This document shows positions 1 through 5,831 of a stretch of 9,942 bases of DNA, piece by piece. How positions within the stretch are numbered: the stretch's first letter is position 1; each line of letters begins with the position of its first letter. The translations under genes and the position numbers were made by a program. Source of the DNA: Ruminococcaceae bacterium UBA3215 (lineage in GTDB: Bacteria; Bacillota; Clostridia; Oscillospirales; Ruminococcaceae); the NCBI GenBank assembly GCA_002363155.1, contig DEWH01000008.1, positions 1 through 9,942 of the forward strand, in the 5' to 3' direction. The notes below the pieces were generated by a model. The model was not told where the DNA came from. It saw only the letters and a program-made list of their open reading frames with translations, and ran no database searches.

Positions 1-52
1 AATTGAGAGTTTGTCAACAGGACCGAAATGGACACCCCTTTGTCCGTTATGC

Positions 53-253
53 TTATTCCCGCAAAAATGCAATATCGGGCGGTTTAATAATCGCTCTTTT
101 CGAGCAGTAATTCGGGCATTCGATCAGCATTGCACGATAGCTCTGTTTGCAGCTACGTCTGCATTTCCGGCAAAGATCGTTGTAGCAAATCCTTCCTCGC
201 TCGTTAATAAACAGCGACCATTCCTCTTTCAACTTTTTCGACATTCTTGGCAT
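53..253 (-). CDS. Small Cys-rich basic protein of an integrative element (function unknown)
   Basis: A 66-residue protein that I do not recognise by function. It starts at the ATG at 253, because a good ribosome binding site (AGAGGTG, about 5 nt upstream) precedes that codon; a longer in-frame start further upstream has none. Five cysteines sit in a central block (CYNDLCRKCRRSC, then a later C in IECPNYC), a spacing compatible with a small metal-binding or disulphide-bonded fold, surrounded by many Lys and Arg residues. There is no signal peptide or membrane segment. It reads in the same direction as the sigma-like gene at 994-1560 and lies just downstream of a leftward terminator at 318-342, so it needs readthrough or a promoter I could not find. 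Small Cys-rich proteins of this sort recur in clostridial conjugative elements. That impression is from memory and untested. Confidence 0.6.
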   Translation of the reverse strand: MPRMSKKLKEEWSLFINERGRICYNDLCRKCRRSCKQSYRAMLIECPNYCSKRAIIKPPDIAFLRE

Positions 254-317
254 AGCAGCACCTCTTTTCTGAAAATAAAACAGCGCGGCAGGCATCATAA
301 CCTGTCGTGCTGCAAAC
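254..317 (-). other. Leader between terminator and the small Cys-rich gene
   Basis: This stretch separates the leftward terminator from the 53-253 gene. It holds the ribosome binding site of that gene and a weak GGCAGG/CCTGTC pairing. I see no -35/-10 pair with proper spacing. Confidence 0.3.
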
Positions 318-342
318 AAAAAATGCGCTCCGGCGGAACGCA
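318..342 (-). terminator. Rho-independent terminator, leftward
   Basis: Read on the minus strand, TGCGTTCC-GCC-GGAGCGCA forms an 8-bp stem with one G-U pair and a 3-nt loop, followed directly by six T. It ends leftward transcripts coming from the sigma-like gene and the long ORF-poor stretch before they reach the small Cys-rich gene, so it could also act as an attenuator for that gene. Confidence 0.7.
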
Positions 343-382
343 TTACCGATATTCAATTTTTCAAATACAACAGACAGATAAT

Positions 383-487
383 TTATGTTCGGGCATAGTT
401 CACCCGTAAATCAGCAATGGTTATGCGAACATCGACATTCTCACGGTTTCTGGTAAAATATGTTATCTTGAAACTGTGTTCCGACAT
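383..487 (-). CDS. Possible 34-aa protein
   Basis: A short leftward ORF beginning MSEHSFKITYFTRN and ending in NYART. Its composition (alternating hydrophobic and charged residues, VDVRITIADLRV) looks like a beta-strand-containing peptide rather than random translation. The ribosome binding site is poor (AGCAGAGA just before ATG). The stop codon lies 40 nt before the leftward terminator, as expected for the last gene of a transcript. It could equally be chance or the end of a decayed gene. No family is recognised. Confidence 0.3.
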   Translation of the reverse strand: MSEHSFKITYFTRNRENVDVRITIADLRVNYART

Positions 488-993
488 TCTCTGCTGTCAT
501 ATTTGTTCTCAACAACCCTGACGCAGGGAACGGTCAAGCCGGAAGTCTGCGAATCTTCCTCATAGGGTTCTGCCCCCTGCCCATTCTTATGGTGCAGCCG
601 TCAATGTTTCCATTCAGACGGAAGTATCATTGTCCCTCTCACCTTTCATCGCGTCGGCGGGAGCAGCCCGCCGTATTGAAGAATTAAATCGCTCGTCCGT
701 TACCGGAGTCATCGCGCGTTCTTCTGTCGCTCGTCCTTTCGGACAGCAAGAGGAATGTAACTTGATCGCTGATATTCTGTTGTGATATTTATCATTCGAT
801 ATGTTATCACGGGGATTGGGTCACGTTTCGTTACCCCATCGTGCCGCGGCAGTCATGTTATGCAACACTCTGTCCGGCGGTAAGACCAGCGCCCTATTTC
901 AAGGCGGTGGTTTGAAGTTGAGGAAGCATTTCGTTCTCTCAACAGAAAAAATGTTTTGGAGATGATGCACTGTTTTGGTGCGTCATAAATAAT
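488..993 (-). other. ORF-poor, palindrome-rich segment downstream of the sigma-like gene (candidate oriT or structured RNA)
   Basis: About 500 nt with no ORF over roughly 30 codons in a sensible context. It does hold structure: an imperfect palindrome GGGTCACG-TTT-CGTTACCC (818-836, 7 of 8 pairs); a 10-bp perfect palindrome TGCCGCGGCA (842-851); a 7-bp hairpin CGGCGGG-AGCAG-CCCGCCG (655-673); a GAAA-tetraloop hairpin on the minus strand (GTCC-GAAA-GGAC, near 734-745); CCCTG-ACG-CAGGG (518-530); and a 9-bp hairpin ATGATGCAC/GTGCGTCAT (962-986). Several leftward micro-ORFs occur, such as MLPQLQTTALK and METLTAAP, each ending within 30 codons. An origin of transfer, a regulatory RNA, or a decayed gene are all possible. 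The short inverted repeat next to GC-rich DNA is what oriT regions commonly show, but no nic site is identifiable. Confidence 0.35.
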
Positions 994-1560
994 TTAATCG
1001 GTTTTCTTTTCAGCAAGTCGCTCATAGTAACTTGCCCTTTCACCTAATATGAAAAAATCGCGGTTTTTATCCCCCTCGGAAGCACCCTTTTCGATAAAAT
1101 TTTTGAATTTTTGTGAAATCTGTACAAATGACTTATGTATTCTCGGCTGTCTTGTGTGCTCAATTTCTGCTATCTCGGTCTGTGATTTACTGCGAAGCGC
1201 CAGAAGCTCCAAACGTCTGCGCTGGGTATCGGAAAGTGTGGCGAGAAACTCGTTCATTTCTTTCGTGAACGCAACATCATCTTCGCGCATAACAAGCACT
1301 TCTTCCATTGACGGAAGGTGCGCAAGGTCTGTATCTTCAAGCTCGTTTATCGAAACATCTTTGTAGCTTATCCGGTACATCAGATCGCGCTCATCGATGT
1401 AATATTTATCGGACAGACGCTTCCATTTCCGGAATAATTTTTCGTTCCCGTCAAAGTCCTCGGCAGTGATCTCGGACACCTCACCGTTCGCAAAGCGATA
1501 GACGATAGCGTCTGCATTCGCCAAATTCAGACTGCATTGCGTATATTCAAACTTTTCCAT
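994..1560 (-). CDS. Sigma-70 region-4-like DNA-binding regulator of an integrative element
   Basis: A 188-residue protein. Residues about 107-157 (LATLSDTQRRRLELLALR, then SQTEIAEIEHTRQPRIHKS, then the basic QKFKNF helix) match the helix-turn-helix of sigma-70 region 4 and related positive control proteins: a Q-R-R-R-L recruiting helix, an E-I-A turn, and a recognition helix ending in a basic segment. There is no region 2, so it is not a full sigma factor. The N-terminal half is acidic and unassigned. Proteins of this class (for example Orf7 of Tn916, known from the family) regulate ICE transfer or excision genes. The start at 1560 has a GAGGT ribosome binding site 4 nt upstream and a consensus promoter at 1608-1636. 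What it regulates is inferred only. It could alternatively be a stand-alone anti-repressor. Confidence 0.75.
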   Translation of the reverse strand: MEKFEYTQCSLNLANADAIVYRFANGEVSEITAEDFDGNEKLFRKWKRLSDKYYIDERDLMYRISYKDVSINELEDTDLAHLPSMEEVLVMREDDVAFTKEMNEFLATLSDTQRRRLELLALRSKSQTEIAEIEHTRQPRIHKSFVQISQKFKNFIEKGASEGDKNRDFFILGERASYYERLAEKKTD

Positions 1561-1607
1561 ATCTACCTCGCTTTAGTTGTTAAAGAACGTATTGTTCGTG
1601 CAATTAC

Positions 1608-1636
1608 AGTATATCAGCAATCGGGATTTTTGTCAA
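1608..1636 (-). promoter_or_regulatory. Consensus sigma-A promoter of the sigma-like gene
   Basis: On the minus strand TTGACA (1631-1636), exactly 17 nt, then TATACT (1608-1613). The start codon of the sigma-like gene lies about 48 nt downstream. The promoter matches consensus at 11 of 12 positions, so this gene should be strongly transcribed unless repressed. Confidence 0.85.
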
Positions 1637-1652
1637 CATCTTTTTCATGTAT

Positions 1653-1670
1653 TGTCCCGAAAACGGAACA
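1653..1670. promoter_or_regulatory. Operator-like dyad upstream of the -35
   Basis: TGTCCCG-AAAA-CGGAACA is an interrupted palindrome with 6 of 7 symmetric positions. It sits 16 nt upstream of the -35 hexamer on the minus strand, a natural position for a repressor or activator of this very strong promoter. No regulator gene for it is visible in the window. Confidence 0.4.
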
Positions 1671-1727
1671 CTTGTTTGAAAAATGGCAGGGGATTCATAT
1701 GACACGCCATGCGCCGGGTGCCTGTTC

Positions 1728-1780
1728 ATTGCAACTGTAGCGTTTCGGGGCGAGAATCGATGAAAAAATGCGCTGTTAAC
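1728..1780. repeat. ~53-bp imperfect direct repeat, copy A
   Basis: Shares a 21-bp identical core (including GCAACTGTAGCGTTTCGG) with copy B at 2502-2553, followed by a partly conserved tail ending in ATGCGCYGYTAAC. The copies lie 774 bp apart in the same orientation. They could be scars of an insertion, recombination sites, or part of a dispersed repeat family. Confidence 0.7.
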
Positions 1781-2008
1781 ATGGCATTTTCATTGGAGAA
1801 ATATATGGCAAGGGATCGGCACATCTGCGTTCTATTGATGTAATTTTCTGCAAGTTCTTATTTGTGCGCATTGCACAAAAAGGAGGATACGCATCTGACA
1901 TCCCATTTGACTCAAAGCCGCTATTTATCGGCACTGAGCATATTGTGCAATTTTCAATATATGTAGGCTATAAACGCTTTCTGCGGTTTGCGCCGGGGAG
2001 CTTGTTAA
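1781..2008. other. Intergenic DNA without a recognisable gene
   Basis: The region between repeat copy A and the small ORF at 2009. A rightward 72-codon frame beginning at 1864 is open here, and a Shine-Dalgarno-like AAAGGAGG lies at about 1879-1886, but no ATG or GTG start follows it at useful spacing and the frame has no recognisable composition. I see no promoter, terminator or RNA gene. Confidence 0.3.
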
Positions 2009-2155
2009 TTGAAGGTGCAACATCTCGGAGCGAAATACGCTCTTATTTACGCTATAAGCCGCGTAAAAGCATCTGGTATTGATACGATAAGGGAAATGCT
2101 AAAAATGCTGCTCAGAGAGGCATATAGGCTGCTGAAAACGAACGTTCGATATTGA
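2009..2155 (+). pseudogene. Short unrecognised ORF, possible gene remnant
   Basis: A 48-codon frame bounded upstream by a stop. Its translation (LGAKYALIYAISRVKA, then GIDTIREMLKMLLREAYRLL) is strongly amphipathic helical, unlike the flanking frames. The only starts are TTG (2009) or GTG (2015), with no clear ribosome binding site, so it reads like the C-terminal end of a once longer protein, perhaps a mobile-element gene. The family is not recognised. It overlaps a longer frame in another phase that looks less protein-like. Confidence 0.25.
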
Positions 2156-2211
2156 GATACATCTTACCGATACACTCAGTAAGATCAGAACGAAAGTTTT
2201 CAACATTTTCA

Positions 2212-2238
2212 ACCGTGTACCGATTTTCCGTACACGGT
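2212..2238. repeat. Perfect 9-bp inverted repeat (ACCGTGTAC / GTACACGGT)
   Basis: The arms at 2212-2220 and 2230-2238 are perfectly complementary around a 9-nt loop, CGATTTTCC. A related, degraded ACCGTGTGCGG follows about 20 nt later. There is no T-run on either strand, so it is not an evident terminator. It may be an operator or the end of an insertion. Confidence 0.6.
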
Positions 2239-2307
2239 AAAACCGATTACGGAAGAACCGTGTGCGGAGAACTAAGTTTCACCGATGACGAGATAACGGT
2301 CTTTTCG

Positions 2308-2499
2308 TCATGTCACTTCCGGTTTTATGATACGACCGCTGCCTCCGCAGTATTTCACGGTAAGTGTGATAATGCGCTCCGCCGCATCGTTCAGAAGGCT
2401 GTCGGGTGTTGCATCATTTCCCTGAATAATGTAGAAGATATTGCAGGTGTTTTCGTCAACGCGGGTCTTGTTGACCTGCCGTTGTCGAGAAGTAACTGC
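2308..2499 (-). pseudogene. 5'-truncated small ORF remnant, probably from a mobile element
   Basis: Sixty-three sense codons read leftward without any ATG, GTG or TTG start before an upstream TAA at 2500-2502. The translation is protein-like: VNKTRVDENTCNIFYIIQG, then NDATPDSLLNDAAERIITL, ending in SGRIIKPEVT. The polar strand-turn-helix pattern is loosely like the small TnpW-type proteins that accompany clostridial recombinases, but this is a weak resemblance and not an identification. The open frame ends exactly where repeat copy B begins, so the 5' end was probably replaced by the repeat. The rightward 120-codon frame on the opposite strand is its shadow. Confidence 0.4.
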
Positions 2500-2501
2500 T
2501 T

Positions 2502-2553
2502 ATTGCAACTGTAGCGTTTCGGAACGAAAATAGCCTATAAATGCGCCGCTAAC
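2502..2553. repeat. ~53-bp imperfect direct repeat, copy B
   Basis: The second copy of the repeat at 1728-1780: identical for 21 bp from 2502 to 2522, then diverged with one length change. It directly abuts the broken 5' end of the leftward ORF remnant. Confidence 0.7.
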
Positions 2554-2650
2554 TGCAGGTTTTTATCGGGGTAATGATACGGTATGATAGATGTTTCGCA
2601 TAATTATCAAGCGTTATCACTGTTTTCCGCTCATATCCTTACCGGGCGTA
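2554..2650. other. Short spacer between repeat copy B and the hairpin array
   Basis: No gene, promoter or terminator is visible. The open frame starting at 2584 runs through the hairpin array and is not credible as a gene. Confidence 0.3.
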
Positions 2651-2916
2651 TAATTAATGTGTCCTCAGCAACTGCCTTTTGGCAATTGCTGTTCCGAAAT
2701 CCGAAGAGCGGACTTCGGAATGCCGTAAAAATACGCTTTCAGCGAATTTTTACAGCAGACACATTCCTTGATGTCAAGCTCATTCCGCCCTGCGGGCGGA
2801 CAAAAGTGCAAGGGAAATTTGCTTTTTGGGGGATCTTCCTTGCACTTTTTCAACCGTGAAAAGCCTTCAAGCTGCGCTTTGAAGCTTTTTCACGGTTGAT
2901 GAGCAGACATTAATTA
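2651..2916. repeat. Array of imperfect hairpins closed by an outer inverted repeat (structured RNA or palindromic element)
   Basis: The outer arms TAATTAATGT (2651-2660) and ACATTAATTA (2907-2916) are perfectly complementary. Inside, an 8-bp pairing AATGTGTC/GACACATT (2656-2663 with 2758-2765) would close three contiguous hairpins: 2666-2691 (11 bp, one mismatch, TTTT loop), 2692-2720 (12 bp, one mismatch, 5-nt loop) and 2725-2753 (13 bp, one mismatch, 3-nt loop), leaving almost no unpaired bases. The right half holds 2767-2778 (CTTGA/TCAAG), 2784-2800 (TCCGCCC-TGC-GGGCGGA), 2802-2849 (12 bp perfect arms, AAAAGTGCAAGG) and 2851-2898 (about 20 bp, TGC loop). The outer 10-bp and inner 8-bp pairings compete for 2656-2660. 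It could be a MITE-like palindromic element with terminal inverted repeats, or a structured RNA. The last hairpin may also end transcription before the next promoter. Confidence 0.6.
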
Positions 2917-2965
2917 ACTGTCTTGATACGGATTTATCGTGAATTAAACATCGAACTTTCAATAA

Positions 2966-3020
2966 TTCAAAAAAATTTTTAAAAAAAACTCTTGACAAAT
3001 GCATATCCCTGTGATATAAT
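2966..3020 (+). promoter_or_regulatory. Promoter of the T-box operon with A/T-tract upstream element
   Basis: TTGACA (2992-2997), exactly 17 nt, TATAAT (3015-3020): a full consensus promoter. Directly upstream, 2966-2990 is a run of A and T tracts typical of an UP element. Initiation should be strong and constitutive, leaving control to the riboswitch that follows. Confidence 0.93.
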
Positions 3021-3026
3021 CCAAAC

Positions 3027-3300
3027 CATAAGCTGTGAGGAAGACACGCAGAGGTTCGCCAATGTCTCCAGAGAGCCGACGGTTGGTGTGAGTCGGTGAT
3101 ATGCGTTCTGATGTATCCCTTCTGAGCCGGAATGCCGAACATCGAAGTAAGCGTTCCCGTGATTCTGCGTTAATGAATAGGACTTGCTGGAGTCTGAAGT
3201 GGTGTTACGCAATAGCGGCACAATTTGAGTGGTACCGCGGGTAATCAAGTACTTGATACTCGTCTCAAAGATCATTTCTTTGAGACGAGTTTTTGTTTTT
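3027..3300 (+). ncRNA. T-box riboswitch (tRNA-sensing leader); specifier probably UGU (Cys)
   Basis: The leader has the standard T-box parts in order. Stem I starts with a kink-turn (GTGAGG at 3035-3040 facing CTGAGC at 3122-3127). Its tip has AGAGAG followed by CCGAC-GGTTGGTGTGA-GTCGG (3071-3095), the conserved AG bulge and terminal loop. A linker with further stems follows, then the T-box sequence TTTGAGTGGTACCGCGGGT (3223-3241), whose GGTACC pairs with the NCCA end of an uncharged tRNA. Uncharged tRNA stabilises the antiterminator (GAGT with ACTC at 3257-3260) against the terminator at 3258-3290. The specifier loop reads GA-TGT-A-TCCC (TGT at 3112-3114). Comparing with remembered T-boxes, where the codon follows GA and precedes A plus a pyrimidine run before TGAGC, I choose UGU, cysteine. 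CUG, AUG and GUA overlap this site and remain possible. The class call is secure; the amino acid is not. Confidence 0.92.
3258..3300 (+). terminator. T-box-controlled rho-independent terminator
   Basis: A perfect 14-bp stem, ACTCGTCTCAAAGA (3258-3271) with TCTTTGAGACGAGT (3277-3290), a 5-nt loop TCATT, then TTTTTGTTTTT. Its left arm supplies the ACTC that the antiterminator needs, so the two structures exclude each other. Confidence 0.92.
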
Positions 3301-3479
3301 TCGCGAAAAACATCCGCACTAAGACAAGGATGTCATAAGGAAGTTTTCCAAAGCACCGCAAGGACGCGGTACATACAAAAGAAAACTTCCGATACTTCTC
3401 GTTTCATTTTCCAGTATTCAAACCAGACACGGCTGCCAGGCTCAGTGCCGGCAAGCCGTAACCGAAAGGAGAATTTATC
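3301..3479 (+). promoter_or_regulatory. Structured leader between T-box terminator and the start codon
   Basis: A long 179-nt stretch for a post-terminator leader, with no ORF of note. It contains ACATCC/GGATGT (3310-3333); a perfect 10-bp stem GGAAGTTTTC/GAAAACTTCC (3339-3348 with 3381-3390) enclosing a smaller ACCGC/GCGGT hairpin (3354-3369); and ACGGCTGCC/GGCAAGCCGT (3429-3459). The ribosome binding site AAAGGAG lies at 3465-3471, 8 nt before ATG. None of the stems has a T-run and the ribosome binding site stays outside them, so if they regulate, it is more likely through RNA stability or a protein. Confidence 0.5.
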
Positions 3480-5831
3480 ATGAGCAAAAAAGTAAATCAG
3501 CAAAGTGCAGAAATGAAGATCAGAGAGGTAGCGCAGCGTATAGCTGCATTGCGCGGGGATCTCGGTCTGACCGTCCGGGAAATGGCGGATGTGACAGGTT
3601 ATTCCGTGGAGGATTATGTGAAATTCGAGTCCGGAGAAAAGGACTTCACATTCACGTTTGTTTACAAGTGCGCCAATAAATTCCATGTTGAGATAACAGA
3701 CCTCATGGAAGGCAGCAGCCCGGAACTGAGCGGTTATACCGTAACACGCAAGGGAGAAGGTGCGCCGATAGTCCGCAGGCAGGGTTTTGTCTATAATCGC
3801 CTTGCGCCGAAATTCAAGAACAAGACCCTCGAACCCTTCCATGTAGTCATCCCGTATTCCGAAGAAGCGCTTTCTCAGCCGCTTCATATGTCAAGTCATG
3901 CGGGACAGGAAATGGACATCGTTATCAAGGGAACGATGCGTATGACTGTGGGCTCGCATACGGAAATACTTCACGCGGGAGACAGCATCTACTATGACAG
4001 CTCCATGCCCCACAATGAAACGGCGCTTGACGGTGAGGACTGCGAGATATACGCTCTCGTCATGGCTCCGAGAGGCACCGCAGGCATGGCGGATTATCAC
4101 GAGCACGTTGCGGAGCACTATCTCACCAATGTTGACAAAGCAGGCCTCTTACATCCCGTTGCAGAAAAGTTCGTCGATTGCGAGACCGACGATACCGGCG
4201 TGCTGAGTGCTGTCAATTTCAAAAATCAGGATAAGTTCAACTTCGCCTATGATATAGTTGACGCCATGGCGGAGAAATGCCCCGATAAGACTGCGATGAT
4301 CTATGTGGACGTCGATCATAATGAACGCCGCTTCACATTCGCGGATATAAAGCGGTATTCCAGCCAGACCGCGAATTATTTCACATCGCTCGGAATAAAA
4401 AAAGGACACCGCGTAATGCTGATACTCAAGCGGCACTATCAGTTCTGGTTCTCAATAATCGCGCTGCATCGCATAGGCGCTCTGGTGATCCCCGCGTCAA
4501 ATATGCTCAAGGAGCATGACCTCGAATATCGCTTCAATTCCGCGGAGGTTTCAGCGATCGTATGTACCGCCGACGGAGATGTGGCGGATGAGGTGGATAA
4601 GGCGTGTGCAGTTTCACCCACCGTGAAAACAAAGATCATGGTGAACGGTCAGCGCGAGGGCTGGCACGATTTCAATGCCGAGCTTCCCGAATACAGTACC
4701 GAGTTCCCGCGTACAGCCGAAACGCCCTGCGGCACCGACCCGATGCTGATATTCTTCAGCTCCGGCACATCCGGCAATCCCAAGCTCGTGCTGCACAGCT
4801 ATCAGTATCCTCTCGGGCATTATGTGACTGCGCGTTACTGGCAGAACGCCGACCCGAACGGTCTGCACTTCACTATTTCCGATACCGGCTGGGGAAAGGC
4901 TCTCTGGGGCAAGCTGTACGGTCAGTGGATGAACGAGGCGGCAGTGTTCGTCTATGATTTCGACCGTTTCCACGCGGACGATATTCTCCCGATGTTCAAA
5001 AAGTACAATGTGACTTCCTTCTGCGCACCGCCCACAATGTACCGTTTCTTCATCAAGGAAGACCTGTCGAAGTACGATCTTTCTTCGCTGAAATATGCCT
5101 GCATTGCCGGCGAGGCTCTCAACCCCGAAGTATTCCACCAGTTCTATAAGGCGACCGGCATCAAGCTGATGGAGGGATTCGGTCAGACCGAGACCACACT
5201 TACTATCGCAAATGTTGTTGGTATGGAACCCAAGCCCGGCAGCATGGGCAAGCCGAACCCGCAGTATGATGTCCGTGTGCTTCTTCCCGACGGAACTCCC
5301 GCAGATACAGGCGAAACGGGTGAGATCTGCGTAAAGCTGAAAGACGTTAACGCTCCCGGATACGGCGTTCCTGGACTTGCGCTGTGCTACTACGGAGATG
5401 AAGAGAACACCGCAGAGACATGGCGCGACGGTTACTATCACACAGGCGATACCGCATGGGTAGACGAGGACGGTTACTTCTGGTATGTCGGCAGAGTTGA
5501 CGATGTTATCAAGTCTTCCGGCTACCGTATCGGGCCTTTCGAGATCGAGAGCGTTCTCATGGAGCTGCCCTATGTTCTTGAATGTGCGGTCACAGGCGTT
5601 CCCGACGAGATAAGGGGTCAGGTAGTAAAGGCAACTATCGTTCTCACAAAGGATAAAACAGGCTCGGAGGAGCTTGTAAACGAGATAAAGGAATACGTCA
5701 AGGAGCGTACCGCACCGTACAAGTACCCCCGCGTCATCGAGTTTGTTCCCGAGCTCCCGAAGACAGTAGGCAGCGGCAAGATACGCCGTGCAGCTATCCG
5801 GGAAATGGATAAGGCGAAATATCGGAAATAA
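3480..5831 (+). CDS. HTH-cupin-acyl-CoA synthetase fusion (AMP-forming, medium-chain/branched/aryl acid type)
   Basis: A 783-residue three-part protein. Residues 12-75 are an XRE-type helix-turn-helix. Residues about 105-196 are a cupin barrel, with a metal-site-like PLHMSSHAGQEMDIVIKG stretch (134-151) and a later PHNE. This pair is the usual architecture of XRE-cupin repressors. Residues about 250-783 are a complete ANL adenylating enzyme: P-loop FFSSGTSGNPK (425-435), GFGQTET (566-572), YHTGD (653-657), GRVDD (671-675), SGYRIGPFEIE (680-690) and the catalytic lysine K767 in GSGKIRR. The SDTGWGKALWGKLYGQW stretch resembles medium-chain acyl-CoA synthetases (ACSM and the archaeal 2-methylbutyrate-activating Macs). 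Expected reaction: acid + ATP + CoA to acyl-CoA + AMP + PPi. It could bind DNA and regulate a promoter, or the HTH may be structural. It is controlled by the T-box. Enzyme class is certain; substrate is unknown. Confidence 0.93.
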   Translation: MSKKVNQQSAEMKIREVAQRIAALRGDLGLTVREMADVTGYSVEDYVKFESGEKDFTFTFVYKCANKFHVEITDLMEGSSPELSGYTVTRKGEGAPIVRRQGFVYNRLAPKFKNKTLEPFHVVIPYSEEALSQPLHMSSHAGQEMDIVIKGTMRMTVGSHTEILHAGDSIYYDSSMPHNETALDGEDCEIYALVMAPRGTAGMADYHEHVAEHYLTNVDKAGLLHPVAEKFVDCETDDTGVLSAVNFKNQDKFNFAYDIVDAMAEKCPDKTAMIYVDVDHNERRFTFADIKRYSSQTANYFTSLGIKKGHRVMLILKRHYQFWFSIIALHRIGALVIPASNMLKEHDLEYRFNSAEVSAIVCTADGDVADEVDKACAVSPTVKTKIMVNGQREGWHDFNAELPEYSTEFPRTAETPCGTDPMLIFFSSGTSGNPKLVLHSYQYPLGHYVTARYWQNADPNGLHFTISDTGWGKALWGKLYGQWMNEAAVFVYDFDRFHADDILPMFKKYNVTSFCAPPTMYRFFIKEDLSKYDLSSLKYACIAGEALNPEVFHQFYKATGIKLMEGFGQTETTLTIANVVGMEPKPGSMGKPNPQYDVRVLLPDGTPADTGETGEICVKLKDVNAPGYGVPGLALCYYGDEENTAETWRDGYYHTGDTAWVDEDGYFWYVGRVDDVIKSSGYRIGPFEIESVLMELPYVLECAVTGVPDEIRGQVVKATIVLTKDKTGSEELVNEIKEYVKERTAPYKYPRVIEFVPELPKTVGSGKIRRAAIREMDKAKYRK

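Noticed and set aside
12..17. Leftward TTGACA at the window edge
   Set aside because: Its -10 would lie outside the window, so a promoter cannot be supported.
1864..2082. 72-codon rightward frame after an AAAGGAGG
   Set aside because: The Shine-Dalgarno-like sequence lies inside the frame and no usable start codon follows it.
2152..2514. 120-codon rightward frame
   Set aside because: Antisense to the more protein-like leftward remnant at 2308-2499, with no ribosome binding site and an odd composition.
2584..2859. 91-codon rightward frame through the hairpin array
   Set aside because: It is open only because of the palindromes; the inverted-repeat structure explains the sequence better.
2651..2916. 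CRISPR array
   Set aside because: The hairpins differ from each other in sequence and there are no regularly spaced identical direct repeats.
3333..3887. 184-codon leftward frame across the leader and HTH-cupin region
   Set aside because: Antisense to the real gene and to its structured leader, with no ribosome binding site or domain.
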